Below are positions 16,839 to 25,843 of a stretch of DNA of 64,000 bases, piece by piece (within the stretch, counting starts at the first letter, position 1; every line of letters begins with the position of its first letter). This stretch comes from VRUE01 sp963708115 (lineage in GTDB: Bacteria; Actinomycetota; Thermoleophilia; Solirubrobacterales; 70-9). The stretch is taken from contig CAVPRX010000001.1 of assembly GCA_963708115.1 (NCBI GenBank), positions 248,001-312,000 on the forward strand, in the 5' to 3' direction. The notes beneath the pieces were generated by a model that was given only the letters and a program-made list of their open reading frames with translations, was not told where the DNA came from and did no database searches. A program made the position numbers and the translations under genes.

Positions 16839-19800
16839 CTACCGGGCGCCAAACATTCCCTCCAAGCGCATCGCAAGCCGCACGTCCCCCTCGACGCTGC
16901 AGCGCCCGGCCACCATCGCGGTGAGGGAATCCTGGAGGCCGGCCGCAATCCGCACCCAGTCTGCGAGCCCGATATGAACGGTCACGGCGGCATCGAGTGG
17001 CGCCGGCTCGAGCAACCACGCCCGGCCCCGGTCCGAGTCGACCTCGATCGCCCAGCGCCAGGGGGCGCCAGGGGGCGCCTCGATCGCGAACGGTTCCAGC
17101 TCGTAGGCGACAGTCCCGGTAAAGCCGGCGGCCTTGGCTGGCTGGAAGCCTCGCGCCATCGCCCGCACGAGCGTTCGCTGTCGCCGCGGCTCGGCGAAGC
17201 GACGCTCGATCTCGGCGTCGTCGAGACCCTGCACCATCGCGGTCAGTGCCCGCTGCCCGCCCCGCGACGCAAGAGCCCGGAGCCGTCTGGAGCGCTCCCC
17301 GTCGACGACCTCCGACGGAGGAGGGGTCCGCCCCTCGATCTCAGTCCGCGCCTCGGCCACAAGCTTGTCCGCCCAGCGAACACCATGGTGCTCCGCCAGC
17401 TTTTCCGCTTCGGTCAGCACCGAGTCCGCCTCGGCTGCGTCGGTCGGGCCGCCGCGCCGGAACAGAGCTACCGCCAGATCGACCCGCATGCAGGCCATCG
17501 GCCAGCCGGCGCCCATCTCGTCCGCTCGCTCCAGGGCGGGGCGCAACTCGGCGATGGCTGCGTCTGGCCGCCCGGCGAGGATTTCGAGGCGGCCGATGTG
17601 CCACTCCGGCAACATGCCGAAGCAGAGGCCCGGCGAGGCCGTGATCAGAGTCGAGCGCATCGGCTCGAAGAGAGGACGCAGGCGCGCCCCCGCCTCCTTG
17701 TCCCCGATCGTGGTCGCCGTGAAGGCGAGCAGGGCGACGGCGAGTGGCATGTGCCCATCGGGGCGACGCAGCGCCTCCAGGTCTTCGCCATCTCCGAGCA
17801 GGGCCCACATTCGTCGTCGCGCCGTCTCGGCGTCGCCGCCGGCCGCAGCCGCGATTGAGACGGCGGCGGAGAGGAATCCCCGCGGCGTCACCTCGTCCAT
17901 CGCTTCGTAGACTTCCCGGCTCGCCGCGAACTCGCCGTCGAAGTACGACTCTTCGAGCATCACCACGAACAGCTCCATCCCGACGTGCATGTCCGGGCGC
18001 AGCCGGCGGATCACCGCCCCGGCCCGGTGGCGCAGCACGTTAGCTGCCTCGCGTTCGCCCCGATCGGTCAGGCGCATGCTGCGATACAGATCCACCTCCC
18101 AGGTGAAGCGAGGGGTGGCAAGGCGCTGCGCGATCTCCCCGCCCCGCTCGACCGCTTCCTCACACTCCCGAATGCGGCCCATCCTGTAGCGGGTGGCCGC
18201 TGCCAGCTGGACGACGCGGAACAGTAGGTCTTCGCGATCGCATTCCTCCGCCAGCCCAAGCAGGCTCTCGACCTCATTGGGGAACCAGACGGGGTCCGGT
18301 GGCAGAGTGGGCCCACGGGCAAACCTCAGGACGAGAGCGGTGAAGCGGTCGAGAAGCCTCGCTTCAGGGTCGCCGAGACGCTCGGCCAACTCGCCCGCCC
18401 GCTGCTCGAGGGCGGCAAATCCCTCACCATCCGTATAGATCAACAGGTAGGCGAGACGAAACGTCATCCTCAGGGCGAGGCGCGGCTCGTTCTCGCCGAG
18501 CATCTCCAGACCCTCGCGCAGCTGCTCGACCGTGATTGGGTCGTCGGTGCCCACCTCGAAGCCGAAGCCGACGTCCCCCCCGGCGAAGCCGAGGGCCGCG
18601 CGGGCGAAGGTGACCGCGTCGCCGATCGCCCGTGCCGCCTCGATAGCGCCTCGAAACGACCCGCGCGCCCGGACCAGGTCGGCGCTGAGCAGCTCCTGCT
18701 CGCCGAGCTCGAGCAGCGACGTCACCCGTGTCGCGGGCTCGTCCTCCGGCAACAGGGAGAGCACGCTCTTCAAGTGCGCGGCTGCCTGCTCGTGATCATG
18801 CCCCTCGGCAGCCGCGGCAGCCGCGGCGCGGTAGGCGGCGATCGCCGACTCGGGGCCGGTCAGCTCGACGGCTAGCCCGAAGTGGCGTGCCAGCTCTGCC
18901 GGCTCCGCATCGGGATCGTCCTCCAGCGCCGCGGCGATCGCCAGGTGCAGACGGGCGCGGTCGGCCTCGCCGGTTCCGGCTATCAGCGCCTCACGAACCA
19001 GCGCATGCGGAAAGGCGATCGTCGGTTGCGCCGCCGGCACGTCATCGACCAAGCGCTCCGACAGCGCTTCCTGCACTGCTCGCTCGGCTTCCTCGCCACC
19101 GAAACTGACCGCCTCGGCTGCGAGCGCGACCGGTGCCGAGGGGCCGATCGCGGCAACGGCGGCCAGGAAACGCTCGGTGTCGGGGTCGAGCCGGGCGAGG
19201 CGCTCCTCGACCAGATCGGCGACCGCGTCCGGCACCGGCGCCCTGTCGAGCTCCTGGTCGTCGGCCAATGCGCCCCGTCCGTCGAGGTCGCGCGCCAGCT
19301 CGCCGGCGAAGAACGGGTTGCCGGCGGTGCGAGCGAGAAGCCGCTTCGCGAGCCCCGGAGTGATCGCCCGCCCGAGCTTGGCGTCGATCAGCGCTGCCAT
19401 GCCGGGGGCGTCGAGCCCGGCCAGATGCAGCTCCTCGAGATCGTCGGTGCGGCGCAAATCGGAGAGCACACGAGAGACCGGGTGCCGGCGTCCCATCTCC
19501 CGATCGCGCGCCGTCACCACGAGGACCAGCGGGACGGCGGAGCTGTCGAGGAGATGGTCGAGTGCCTGTGCAGAGGCCGGATCGCACCAGTGGGCATCGT
19601 CGAGCACTACGTGGAGAGGAGCCCCGGCGGCCGCGCACTCGAGCACCGCGCCGATGCCGCACAGGAGCCGGTAACGAGCACCCTCAGCAGCCACCACCCT
19701 GTCGGCTCCGGTTTGCACTTCGAAACCGGAATGCCCGCTCAGCTCCGGCACCAACGACGCCAGCTCCGGCCCGGCTTCCGCGGCAAGAGATTGGCGCCAT

Positions 19801-20699
19801 GCCTCATCGCCCGCCCGCGCCAGCTCGCCGATAGCCCGCACCCACGGCTCAAAGGGAACGACCGCCTCCGGCGGGCAACGCGCCAAGACCACCGTCGCCC
19901 CCTGTGCATGAGCCTCGGTTGCCGCCGCCGCGGCGTGCCGGGTCTTGCCGATCCCCGGTTCTCCCAGGATCACCACCGCGTGACGACCCGGCCGCGGGGC
20001 GGCCGCCTCGCTGAGCGCCGCGATCTCGCGGTCGCGGCCGATCAGCGGCTCCTCCGCGTAAGCGGCGAGCACGGAGGGCAGCCGGGGGCGCGACGTCAGG
20101 GCTGCGCCGTGCCCCGCGGCCGGCGAAAGGGGACCCGGTCCGCCGGCGGTATCCGGGGGTTCCAGAGTCGACTCGGTCAGCTCGCGCCACAACAGCGTCG
20201 AGGCCCGCACCGGCCTCGGCACCCCCTTCAGCTCGTAGTCGCGAGCGACGTCGAGGACCACGCCGTCGCGCGAGGCCACCAGGCCATGGACCAGGTCCTG
20301 GACGAGCACCTCGCCGGTTCCCGCGGCGGCGGAGAGCCGACTCGCTATCACCACGGTCATCCCGTGCAGGTCGTCGCCGTCCGCGATCGGCTCGCCGGCC
20401 GCGATGCCGACCCGGGCCGCGACGCCAATCCCTCCGTGGGAGGCGTCAAGTCGCTCCGCCGCGGCCTGGATTCCGGCAGCCGCCCGCAGCGCGCCGAGCG
20501 CGCTCTCGAAACTCGCCATCGCGCCGTCGCCCAACGTCTTCACCACGCGGCCGCCGCCGTCCTCGACCGCCTGGGCAACGTCGCCGATGTGGGCCCGGCG
20601 GAGAGCCTCCATCCGGTCGTCCCCGAGCGTCGCCAACAAAGCGGTCGAGTCGACCAAGTCGCTGAAGACGACGATTGCGACGCCACCCATGCGCGACAT
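16839..20699 (-). CDS. Class III cyclase-like, AAA ATPase and SCP2-like multidomain protein
   Basis: The 1286 residues start with a class III nucleotidyl cyclase domain (FSDLVDSTA at 12-20, GDGAMASFES at 57-66, YELKGVPRPV at 155-164). A linker, a P-loop ATPase (GEPGIGKT at about 246-253, Walker B region LHVVLDDAHWCDP) and a long TPR-like helical array follow. The last 110 residues (VTVHIGLADWVRIAAGLQD, then GDVRLAMRLEGMFG) look like an SCP2 sterol/lipid-binding domain in place of the LuxR DNA-binding domain seen in many relatives. The Asn that usually contacts the substrate is replaced (VVIASRL where VNxAARL is usual), so cyclase activity is doubtful. It sits between proB and proA. Confidence 0.75.
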   Translation of the reverse strand: MSRMGGVAIVVFSDLVDSTALLATLGDDRMEALRRAHIGDVAQAVEDGGGRVVKTLGDGAMASFESALGALRAAAGIQAAAERLDASHGGIGVAARVGIAAGEPIADGDDLHGMTVVIASRLSAAAGTGEVLVQDLVHGLVASRDGVVLDVARDYELKGVPRPVRASTLLWRELTESTLEPPDTAGGPGPLSPAAGHGAALTSRPRLPSVLAAYAEEPLIGRDREIAALSEAAAPRPGRHAVVILGEPGIGKTRHAAAAATEAHAQGATVVLARCPPEAVVPFEPWVRAIGELARAGDEAWRQSLAAEAGPELASLVPELSGHSGFEVQTGADRVVAAEGARYRLLCGIGAVLECAAAGAPLHVVLDDAHWCDPASAQALDHLLDSSAVPLVLVVTARDREMGRRHPVSRVLSDLRRTDDLEELHLAGLDAPGMAALIDAKLGRAITPGLAKRLLARTAGNPFFAGELARDLDGRGALADDQELDRAPVPDAVADLVEERLARLDPDTERFLAAVAAIGPSAPVALAAEAVSFGGEEAERAVQEALSERLVDDVPAAQPTIAFPHALVREALIAGTGEADRARLHLAIAAALEDDPDAEPAELARHFGLAVELTGPESAIAAYRAAAAAAAEGHDHEQAAAHLKSVLSLLPEDEPATRVTSLLELGEQELLSADLVRARGSFRGAIEAARAIGDAVTFARAALGFAGGDVGFGFEVGTDDPITVEQLREGLEMLGENEPRLALRMTFRLAYLLIYTDGEGFAALEQRAGELAERLGDPEARLLDRFTALVLRFARGPTLPPDPVWFPNEVESLLGLAEECDREDLLFRVVQLAAATRYRMGRIRECEEAVERGGEIAQRLATPRFTWEVDLYRSMRLTDRGEREAANVLRHRAGAVIRRLRPDMHVGMELFVVMLEESYFDGEFAASREVYEAMDEVTPRGFLSAAVSIAAAAGGDAETARRRMWALLGDGEDLEALRRPDGHMPLAVALLAFTATTIGDKEAGARLRPLFEPMRSTLITASPGLCFGMLPEWHIGRLEILAGRPDAAIAELRPALERADEMGAGWPMACMRVDLAVALFRRGGPTDAAEADSVLTEAEKLAEHHGVRWADKLVAEARTEIEGRTPPPSEVVDGERSRRLRALASRGGQRALTAMVQGLDDAEIERRFAEPRRQRTLVRAMARGFQPAKAAGFTGTVAYELEPFAIEAPPGAPWRWAIEVDSDRGRAWLLEPAPLDAAVTVHIGLADWVRIAAGLQDSLTAMVAGRCSVEGDVRLAMRLEGMFGAR

Positions 20700-20716
20700 A
20701 CTCGCGCATGGGTGGC
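20682..20716 (-). promoter_or_regulatory. Palindrome enclosing the cyclase gene start codon
   Basis: Two perfect 14-bp arms (20682-20695 and 20703-20716) are separated by 7 nt. The proposed ATG at 20699 lies in that loop, and the next in-frame ATG (20690) lies in an arm. In RNA the hairpin would bury the start region. As DNA it could be an operator. Which of the two is unknown. Confidence 0.55.
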
Positions 20717-20739
20717 ATTTATCGCACTATTCCCGCTCT

Positions 20740-21828
20740 TTAGATGAGTACGAACCGATCGCGGTGGATGACCTCGTCCGCCGCGTGCGGAAGGAGCTCG
20801 CGCACCTGTTCGGTCTTCAACCCGATCACGCCAGAGAGCTCGTGAGAGGCGTAGTCGACGATTCCCTTGCCGATCACCGCGCCGTCGGTCGCAACCTCGA
20901 CGGCATCGCCCGCCTCGAAGTTTCCATCGACCGCGATGATGCCGACCGGCAGCAGGCTCGAGCCGCTCTCGCGCAGCACGCGCGCCGCGCCTTCGTCCAC
21001 GGTCACTCGACCCTGGGCCGACTTGGCGTATTTCAGCCATAGCTTGAAGCTCGATGCCTTGCCAGTCCGGGCGGCGAAGCGCGTGCCGGCCGTCCCACCG
21101 CCGGCGGCAGAAAGCAGCGTTCCCGGCTTCGTCCCGTTGCAGATCGTCGCCGGGATCCCGGCCTCGGCCGCCATCTCAGCGGCCGCGACCTTGCTGCGCA
21201 TGCCCCCGGAGCCGAAGGCGGAAGTTCGATCGCCGATCTCCATCCCGGCCAGCTCGTCGAAGTCATCGACCGACACGATCAACTCGGCGTCCGGCTTGGC
21301 ACGCGGATCGCCGCGGTGCAGGCCATCGACATCCGAGAGCAGCACCAGCAATCGCGCGCCGAGCAGGATCGCGACCTGAGCGGCGAGGAAGTCGTTGTCG
21401 CCGAAGGTGATCTCGTCGGTCGCGGTGGTGTCGTTCTCGTTGACCACCGGCACCACTCCCCACTCGATCAGCCGGCGTAGCGTCTGTCGGGCGTTGAGGT
21501 AGTTGGTGCGGGCGGCGATGTCGGCCGCGGTCAGCAACACCTGGGCCGAGCGAGTCCCCCCCTTGGCAAGTCGTGACTGGTATGCCCGGAAGAGGTCGCC
21601 CTGGCCGACCGCGGAGGCGGCCTGCAGCTCGTCCATTGCCCGCGGGCGCACCGGCAGATCCATCAGCCGCATTCCACGGGCGATCGCCCCGGAGGTAACC
21701 ATCGCAACCCGCTCGCCACCCTGCTCCAGCTCAGCGACCTGGGCGCAGACCGAGTCGAGCACGTCCTCGCGCAGCTCGCCGTTATCGGCGGCGACGATCG
21801 AGGAGCCGAGCTTCACGACCAGGGTCAT
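20740..21828 (-). CDS. proB: Glutamate 5-kinase
   Basis: ProB phosphorylates glutamate as the first step of proline synthesis. From the ATG at 21828 (MTLVVKLGSSIVAADNGEL) it is 362 residues, with the amino-acid kinase fold (VTSGAIARGMRLM, VVNENDTTATDEITFGDND, GSGGMRSKVAAAEMA). A C-terminal PUA domain (about residues 275-355) is typical of feedback-regulated ProB. The frame is open further upstream, but that part is not family sequence. It normally neighbours obg and proA. Here both partners are displaced. Confidence 0.94.
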   Translation of the reverse strand: MTLVVKLGSSIVAADNGELREDVLDSVCAQVAELEQGGERVAMVTSGAIARGMRLMDLPVRPRAMDELQAASAVGQGDLFRAYQSRLAKGGTRSAQVLLTAADIAARTNYLNARQTLRRLIEWGVVPVVNENDTTATDEITFGDNDFLAAQVAILLGARLLVLLSDVDGLHRGDPRAKPDAELIVSVDDFDELAGMEIGDRTSAFGSGGMRSKVAAAEMAAEAGIPATICNGTKPGTLLSAAGGGTAGTRFAARTGKASSFKLWLKYAKSAQGRVTVDEGAARVLRESGSSLLPVGIIAVDGNFEAGDAVEVATDGAVIGKGIVDYASHELSGVIGLKTEQVRELLPHAADEVIHRDRFVLI

Positions 21829-21878
21829 GCGGCAAGTGTATGAGCGGCTTGCGGCGCGACGGCGGCCACCGCGCGGAC

Positions 21879-22676
21879 TCAGCTTCCGAGCCACTCCCCG
21901 ATCCGGCCGGAGACCTTCAGGCCCGAGAGGTCGCCCTCGTCGCGGATCCGCTCCGCGGCGTCCGCCATCGCATCGACCGCGACCCATGCCAGAAGGCTGC
22001 CAACGCTGATCCGACGCCCGCCGGCGGCGGCTATCTCACCGACCGAGAAATGCGGCAGGGCGAGCACGTTGACCGGCTTGGTCGTTGCCTCGCACACCGC
22101 ACGGATTTGGTCGGCGCTGCCCAGGCCGGGCGCGTAGAGGACGTCGGCACCCGCCTGCTCGTAGGCCCGCAGGCGAGCGATCGTGTCCTCGAGGTCGGGG
22201 TTGCCGCGGAGGTGGTTCTCAGCGCGGGCGGTAAAGGTGAATGGGAAGTCCAGGCTCCGCGCGGCCTCGGCCGCCGCCGCAACCCGCTCGACCGCGTGGT
22301 CGAAGGAGTAGATCCCGCCATCGGCGTCGTAGTCCTCGATCGAGCCGCCCACCGCACCGGCCTCGGCCGCCCGGGTGATGGCGGTGTCCGCGTCCTCGGG
22401 ATCCGGACCGAAGCCGTTCTCGAGGTCGACCGATATGGGCAGATCCGTGGCGCGGGCGAGAGCGGATACGTGATCGGCAAGCTCGTCGAGCGTGACCCCG
22501 CCATCGTTGCGCCCCAAGGTGAAGGCGAAGCCCGCGCTGGTCGTCGCCAGGGCCTTGAAACCGAGCGCCTCCATCACCCGGGCCGAACCCGCGTCCCAGG
22601 GGTTGGGGATGACGAAGGCCTCACCCTCGTGCAAGGCCTGGAAGTCAACGGCCTTCTCCTCTTGCGTTTGCTGCAA
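21879..22676 (-). CDS. Isocitrate lyase/PEP mutase superfamily enzyme
   Basis: This 265-residue alpha/beta barrel enzyme belongs to the ICL/PEPM family, which cleaves or rearranges C-C or P-C bonds in 2-oxo or hydroxy acids. FVIPNPWDAGSARVMEALGF (about residues 21-40), SVDLENGFG and GSIEDYD give the metal and substrate loops. The subgroup resembles 2-methylisocitrate lyase-like proteins whose reaction is not known. The start is TTG at 22676, backed by a strong AGGAGGTG site a few bases upstream. It lies between proB and the remnant of a cyclase gene. Confidence 0.8.
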   Translation of the reverse strand: MQQTQEEKAVDFQALHEGEAFVIPNPWDAGSARVMEALGFKALATTSAGFAFTLGRNDGGVTLDELADHVSALARATDLPISVDLENGFGPDPEDADTAITRAAEAGAVGGSIEDYDADGGIYSFDHAVERVAAAAEAARSLDFPFTFTARAENHLRGNPDLEDTIARLRAYEQAGADVLYAPGLGSADQIRAVCEATTKPVNVLALPHFSVGEIAAAGGRRISVGSLLAWVAVDAMADAAERIRDEGDLSGLKVSGRIGEWLGS

Positions 22677-22729
22677 AGCACACCTCCTGGTAACGGTTCG
22701 AACTACTACAACGCTACTAATCTAAAGTC

Positions 22730-22995
22730 GTGCCGCCACCCGAAACCCGTTACGTGGTCAGGCCGGACGGGGTCAATATCGCGTACCAGGAATGGGGATC
22801 CGGCGCGGGAGCCACGAGCTGAAGGGCGTGCCGGGGCGGTGGCGCCCGCTGGCGGTCACCGACGAGCGCCGGCCCGAGCCGCTGCCACCCTCAACGCAGG
22901 AGCATCAGGTGGGGGATCGCGTCGCGTCGCGCCTGGCACGTAGCTTCCCCGGCGCCTTCCGCGCCGCTACGCGCGTCGCCACCCGGCGGCGGTAA
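22730..22995 (+). pseudogene. Remnant of an alpha/beta-hydrolase-adenylate cyclase gene
   Basis: A frame from GTG 22730 reads ETRYVVRPDGVNIAYQEWGS, the N-terminus typical of alpha/beta hydrolase-cyclase fusions, then stops at 22820. From about 22810 another frame reads HELKGVPGRWRPLAVT, the usual end of a class III cyclase domain, and continues to a stop at 22993. The two ends of one gene are therefore joined after loss of nearly everything between. The remnant is on the opposite strand to its neighbours. Its intact relative in the window is the cyclase at 16839, which differs in architecture. Confidence 0.6.
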
Positions 22996-23002
22996 GCATC
23001 GA

Positions 23003-25816
23003 TCAGCCATCGCTTGCGCCGAGAGGCCCGGCCAGCTCGGTTCGCTTCGCCACGTCGAGCTTCTGGAACACGTGCCGCATGTGGGTCTCGACCGTCTTCG
23101 CGGTCACGGTGAGCGCTTGGGCGATCTCGCGATTGGTCATCCCCTCGGTGGCCATGCGGGCGACGCGCAGCTCGCTCGGGGTGAGCGACTCCACACCGGT
23201 GAAGACGGCCTTGCGCGGACGCGCGCCGGTCGCCGCCAGCTCGGTGCGTGCCCGCTCTTCCAGCGACGCAGCGCCACAGCGATGGGCCAGCTCGAGCGCC
23301 TCACGCAGCGGCTCACGGGCGTCCTTGCGGAGGTTTCCCCTGCGCAGCGCGGCGCCGTGCTCGACCAGGGCCTCGGCGTGCTGAAGTCGAGCCCGGGTGC
23401 CGCCCAGGATCTCGGTCGCCTCGCCCAGCAACTCGATGCCCTCGGGACCGCCGGTCACAACGCCCTGCTCCCGAAGCGTGATCCCGATGCCCCGCGTGCC
23501 GCCGGCCTCGCGCGCGAGCCCGACCGCCTCGGCGGCAATCCGCTGCGCCTCGTCGTCGTTTCCCAGCGCCGCTTCGCAGCGGGCCAGCCCGATCCGCCAG
23601 GGGAAGACCTCGGGGTTGGCGAACGGCAGCCAGGAGATCCTCTCGGCTGCGGCGAGAAAGTCGTTCCTCGCCTCCGCGTGGCGCCCGGCGGCTGCCCTGA
23701 GTTCGCCACGGGTGCTGAGCAGAACGGCCCCGGGGCAGCCCGCGACGCGCTCCTGCCCGGCCCACAGCTCGTCGAGCAGTCGCTCGGCTGCAATCCGCTC
23801 GCCTCGGCGGAGCAACACGCGCATGGCAACCGACGACCAAAACGCAAGCGGCGAGACGAGCCCGAAGCGCCGCAGCACGTCGACCGCGATCTCCGAGTCG
23901 GCCTGTGCCTCGCGCAGGTCGCCGTCGAGGAGGTGGGCGAGGGCCCGTACCCCGTGGCCACCCCCCACACCCGGCAGGACGCCTCGGCGGCGAGAGCCCT
24001 CGATTGCGAAGTCGTAGAACCCGGCCACCTCTCCACCCCGGTCGCCCAGCGCCATCGAAACGAGGACGCCCTGCGGCGGCAACCCTGCCATCGCGTCGGC
24101 AAACAGCGTCTCGGGCTTCACGATCGCCGCTTCCGCGGCTCGGCGTGACTGCTCGATTGACCCGAGCCCGAGCGCGTAGAGGGACGCCACGCCCTGCAGC
24201 ACCGTGCGACCCGGCAGCGTCTCAGGGCTCGGGTTCCGTGGCGGTATCGCTGTCTCCGGGACCCGCTCCAAGCCCCAGACGACCTGGACCAAGAGCCAGC
24301 CGCGCAGCATCAGGCCGAGCTCGCCGTCTGGATCTGGAAGCTCCGACAGAGAGTCTTCGATCAGGCCGGCAGCCTCCTCGTTGCCGTTGCGCAGGCCGAG
24401 CGAGCTCGACAGCTCATTCGTGATCGCCGCCCGCAACTCGACCTCGACGGTAGCGGCACGCACCGTGCGCAGAACTTCGATCCCCTCCGGGTCGTTTGCC
24501 TGAAGCAGGGCGACCCCCAGCTCGCGACTGACCGCCAGCCGTTCGGCCCCCGTCGGAGGCTCACGCAGCGCCCGTCGCAGGTAGCGAACCGCAGCGTCAG
24601 CCGCACCTCGACCGAGCGCCGCGGCAGCCGCGGAGCGCAGCTGTGCCACCGCCCACTCGTCGGCGGCGGGCTCGGCGAGCAGCAGATGAGCGGCGACCGC
24701 ATCCACCTCGAGGCCGTCCTCGTGCAGCAGGTGGGCCGCCTGGGCATGCATGGCAGCCCGGCGCGGCTCGGAGATCTCGGTCAGGACCGCATCCCTGACC
24801 AGCGGGTGGACAAACGCCAGCGAGGAGGTGTCGCCGAGCAGGCGTGCGGCGATCAGCCTTTCCCCTGCCACGGTGACTTCGGCGAGCGAGATCCCCGCCA
24901 GCACCGCAACCAGGCGCGGGGCGCCGTTCGGCTCCAGCACCGCCACGGCCCTGGCGACCTCGATCGATTGCTCCCCGAGCCGTGCCAGCCGGGTCCGGAT
25001 CGAGTGCGAGACACCGGCCGCGGCCGCTTGGGTGAGGCACTCGACGCTCTCCTCGCTCGGCTCGAGCTCCGCCCCACGCAACGCCCTGGCGAGCTCGGCC
25101 AGCAGAAAGGGGTTGCCGGCCGTGGCGTCGCAGCAGGCCTGGGCGAAGCTCTCGGTCGAGTCGGCTCCGGTCTCTCCCGCAACCAAGGCCGCGGCGGCGC
25201 GGGTCGACAGCGGCGAGGGCTCGACCATGCGCTCGGGCGCCTCGCGGCGGAGCTCGTCCAGCAGCTGCTCATGGAAGCCGGGCTCGCCGCTCCTCACCCC
25301 CACGGCCATCGCCGCTGGGGAGCCATCAAGGCGCCGCCCGATGTAGCTCAACGCCTGCAAGGAGGCGAGGTCGGCCCACTGGGCATCGTCGACGACGAGC
25401 AGCACGGGCGCCGTCGCGGCCAGGTCGGCGGTGAGCCAGTAGAGCCCGTGCTCGATCGCGCCCCCTTCGGCCGCGCCCAACCCCGGTTCGAAGACCGGCC
25501 CGGCGAGCGCCGCGCTGCCGCTCAACAGCTCCGCCCGCCGGGCTCTGTCGCGCAGCACCGGCTCGAACAGCTGCCGCACGACGCCGTAGGGGAAGTCGCG
25601 CTCGTACTCGCCGCCGCGAGCACGTAGGACGAGCATCTCGCGCCCCGCCGCCATCTCCGCAGCGGCGCCGAGCAGCGAGGTCTTGCCCGCGCCCGCCTCA
25701 CCCTCGATCACGACTACGCCGCCATCGCTGCCCTCGGTCTCATCGAGCAGCCGCTCGATCGTCGCGAGCTCCTCATCCCTCTCCAGAAGTGCGGTCGCCG
25801 TCGCCGACATGTTCAC
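23003..25816 (-). CDS. LuxR-family regulator with large ATPase domain (LAL type)
   Basis: The 937 residues have an N-terminal AAA/NACHT-like ATPase (Walker A GEAGAGKT at about 39-46, Walker B region PVLLVVDDAQWADLASLQ). A long helical TPR-like middle follows. The last 65 residues form a LuxR helix-turn-helix (LTPSELRVARMATEGMTNRE, then IAQALTVTAKTVETHMRHVF). Such LAL regulators activate transcription in response to unidentified ligands. It is followed 26 bp downstream by nothing on its own strand but the cyclase remnant, and the amidohydrolase lies upstream. The target genes cannot be read from the sequence. Confidence 0.88.
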   Translation of the reverse strand: MNMSATATALLERDEELATIERLLDETEGSDGGVVVIEGEAGAGKTSLLGAAAEMAAGREMLVLRARGGEYERDFPYGVVRQLFEPVLRDRARRAELLSGSAALAGPVFEPGLGAAEGGAIEHGLYWLTADLAATAPVLLVVDDAQWADLASLQALSYIGRRLDGSPAAMAVGVRSGEPGFHEQLLDELRREAPERMVEPSPLSTRAAAALVAGETGADSTESFAQACCDATAGNPFLLAELARALRGAELEPSEESVECLTQAAAAGVSHSIRTRLARLGEQSIEVARAVAVLEPNGAPRLVAVLAGISLAEVTVAGERLIAARLLGDTSSLAFVHPLVRDAVLTEISEPRRAAMHAQAAHLLHEDGLEVDAVAAHLLLAEPAADEWAVAQLRSAAAAALGRGAADAAVRYLRRALREPPTGAERLAVSRELGVALLQANDPEGIEVLRTVRAATVEVELRAAITNELSSSLGLRNGNEEAAGLIEDSLSELPDPDGELGLMLRGWLLVQVVWGLERVPETAIPPRNPSPETLPGRTVLQGVASLYALGLGSIEQSRRAAEAAIVKPETLFADAMAGLPPQGVLVSMALGDRGGEVAGFYDFAIEGSRRRGVLPGVGGGHGVRALAHLLDGDLREAQADSEIAVDVLRRFGLVSPLAFWSSVAMRVLLRRGERIAAERLLDELWAGQERVAGCPGAVLLSTRGELRAAAGRHAEARNDFLAAAERISWLPFANPEVFPWRIGLARCEAALGNDDEAQRIAAEAVGLAREAGGTRGIGITLREQGVVTGGPEGIELLGEATEILGGTRARLQHAEALVEHGAALRRGNLRKDAREPLREALELAHRCGAASLEERARTELAATGARPRKAVFTGVESLTPSELRVARMATEGMTNREIAQALTVTAKTVETHMRHVFQKLDVAKRTELAGPLGASDG

Positions 25817-25843
25817 CCGGCGTCGATCGTACGGCCGTCGACG

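Noticed and set aside
15427..17019. A longer proA beginning about 109 codons upstream.
   Set aside because: The extension is the translation of a palindromic repeat and intergenic DNA; family sequence begins at the ATG 16692.
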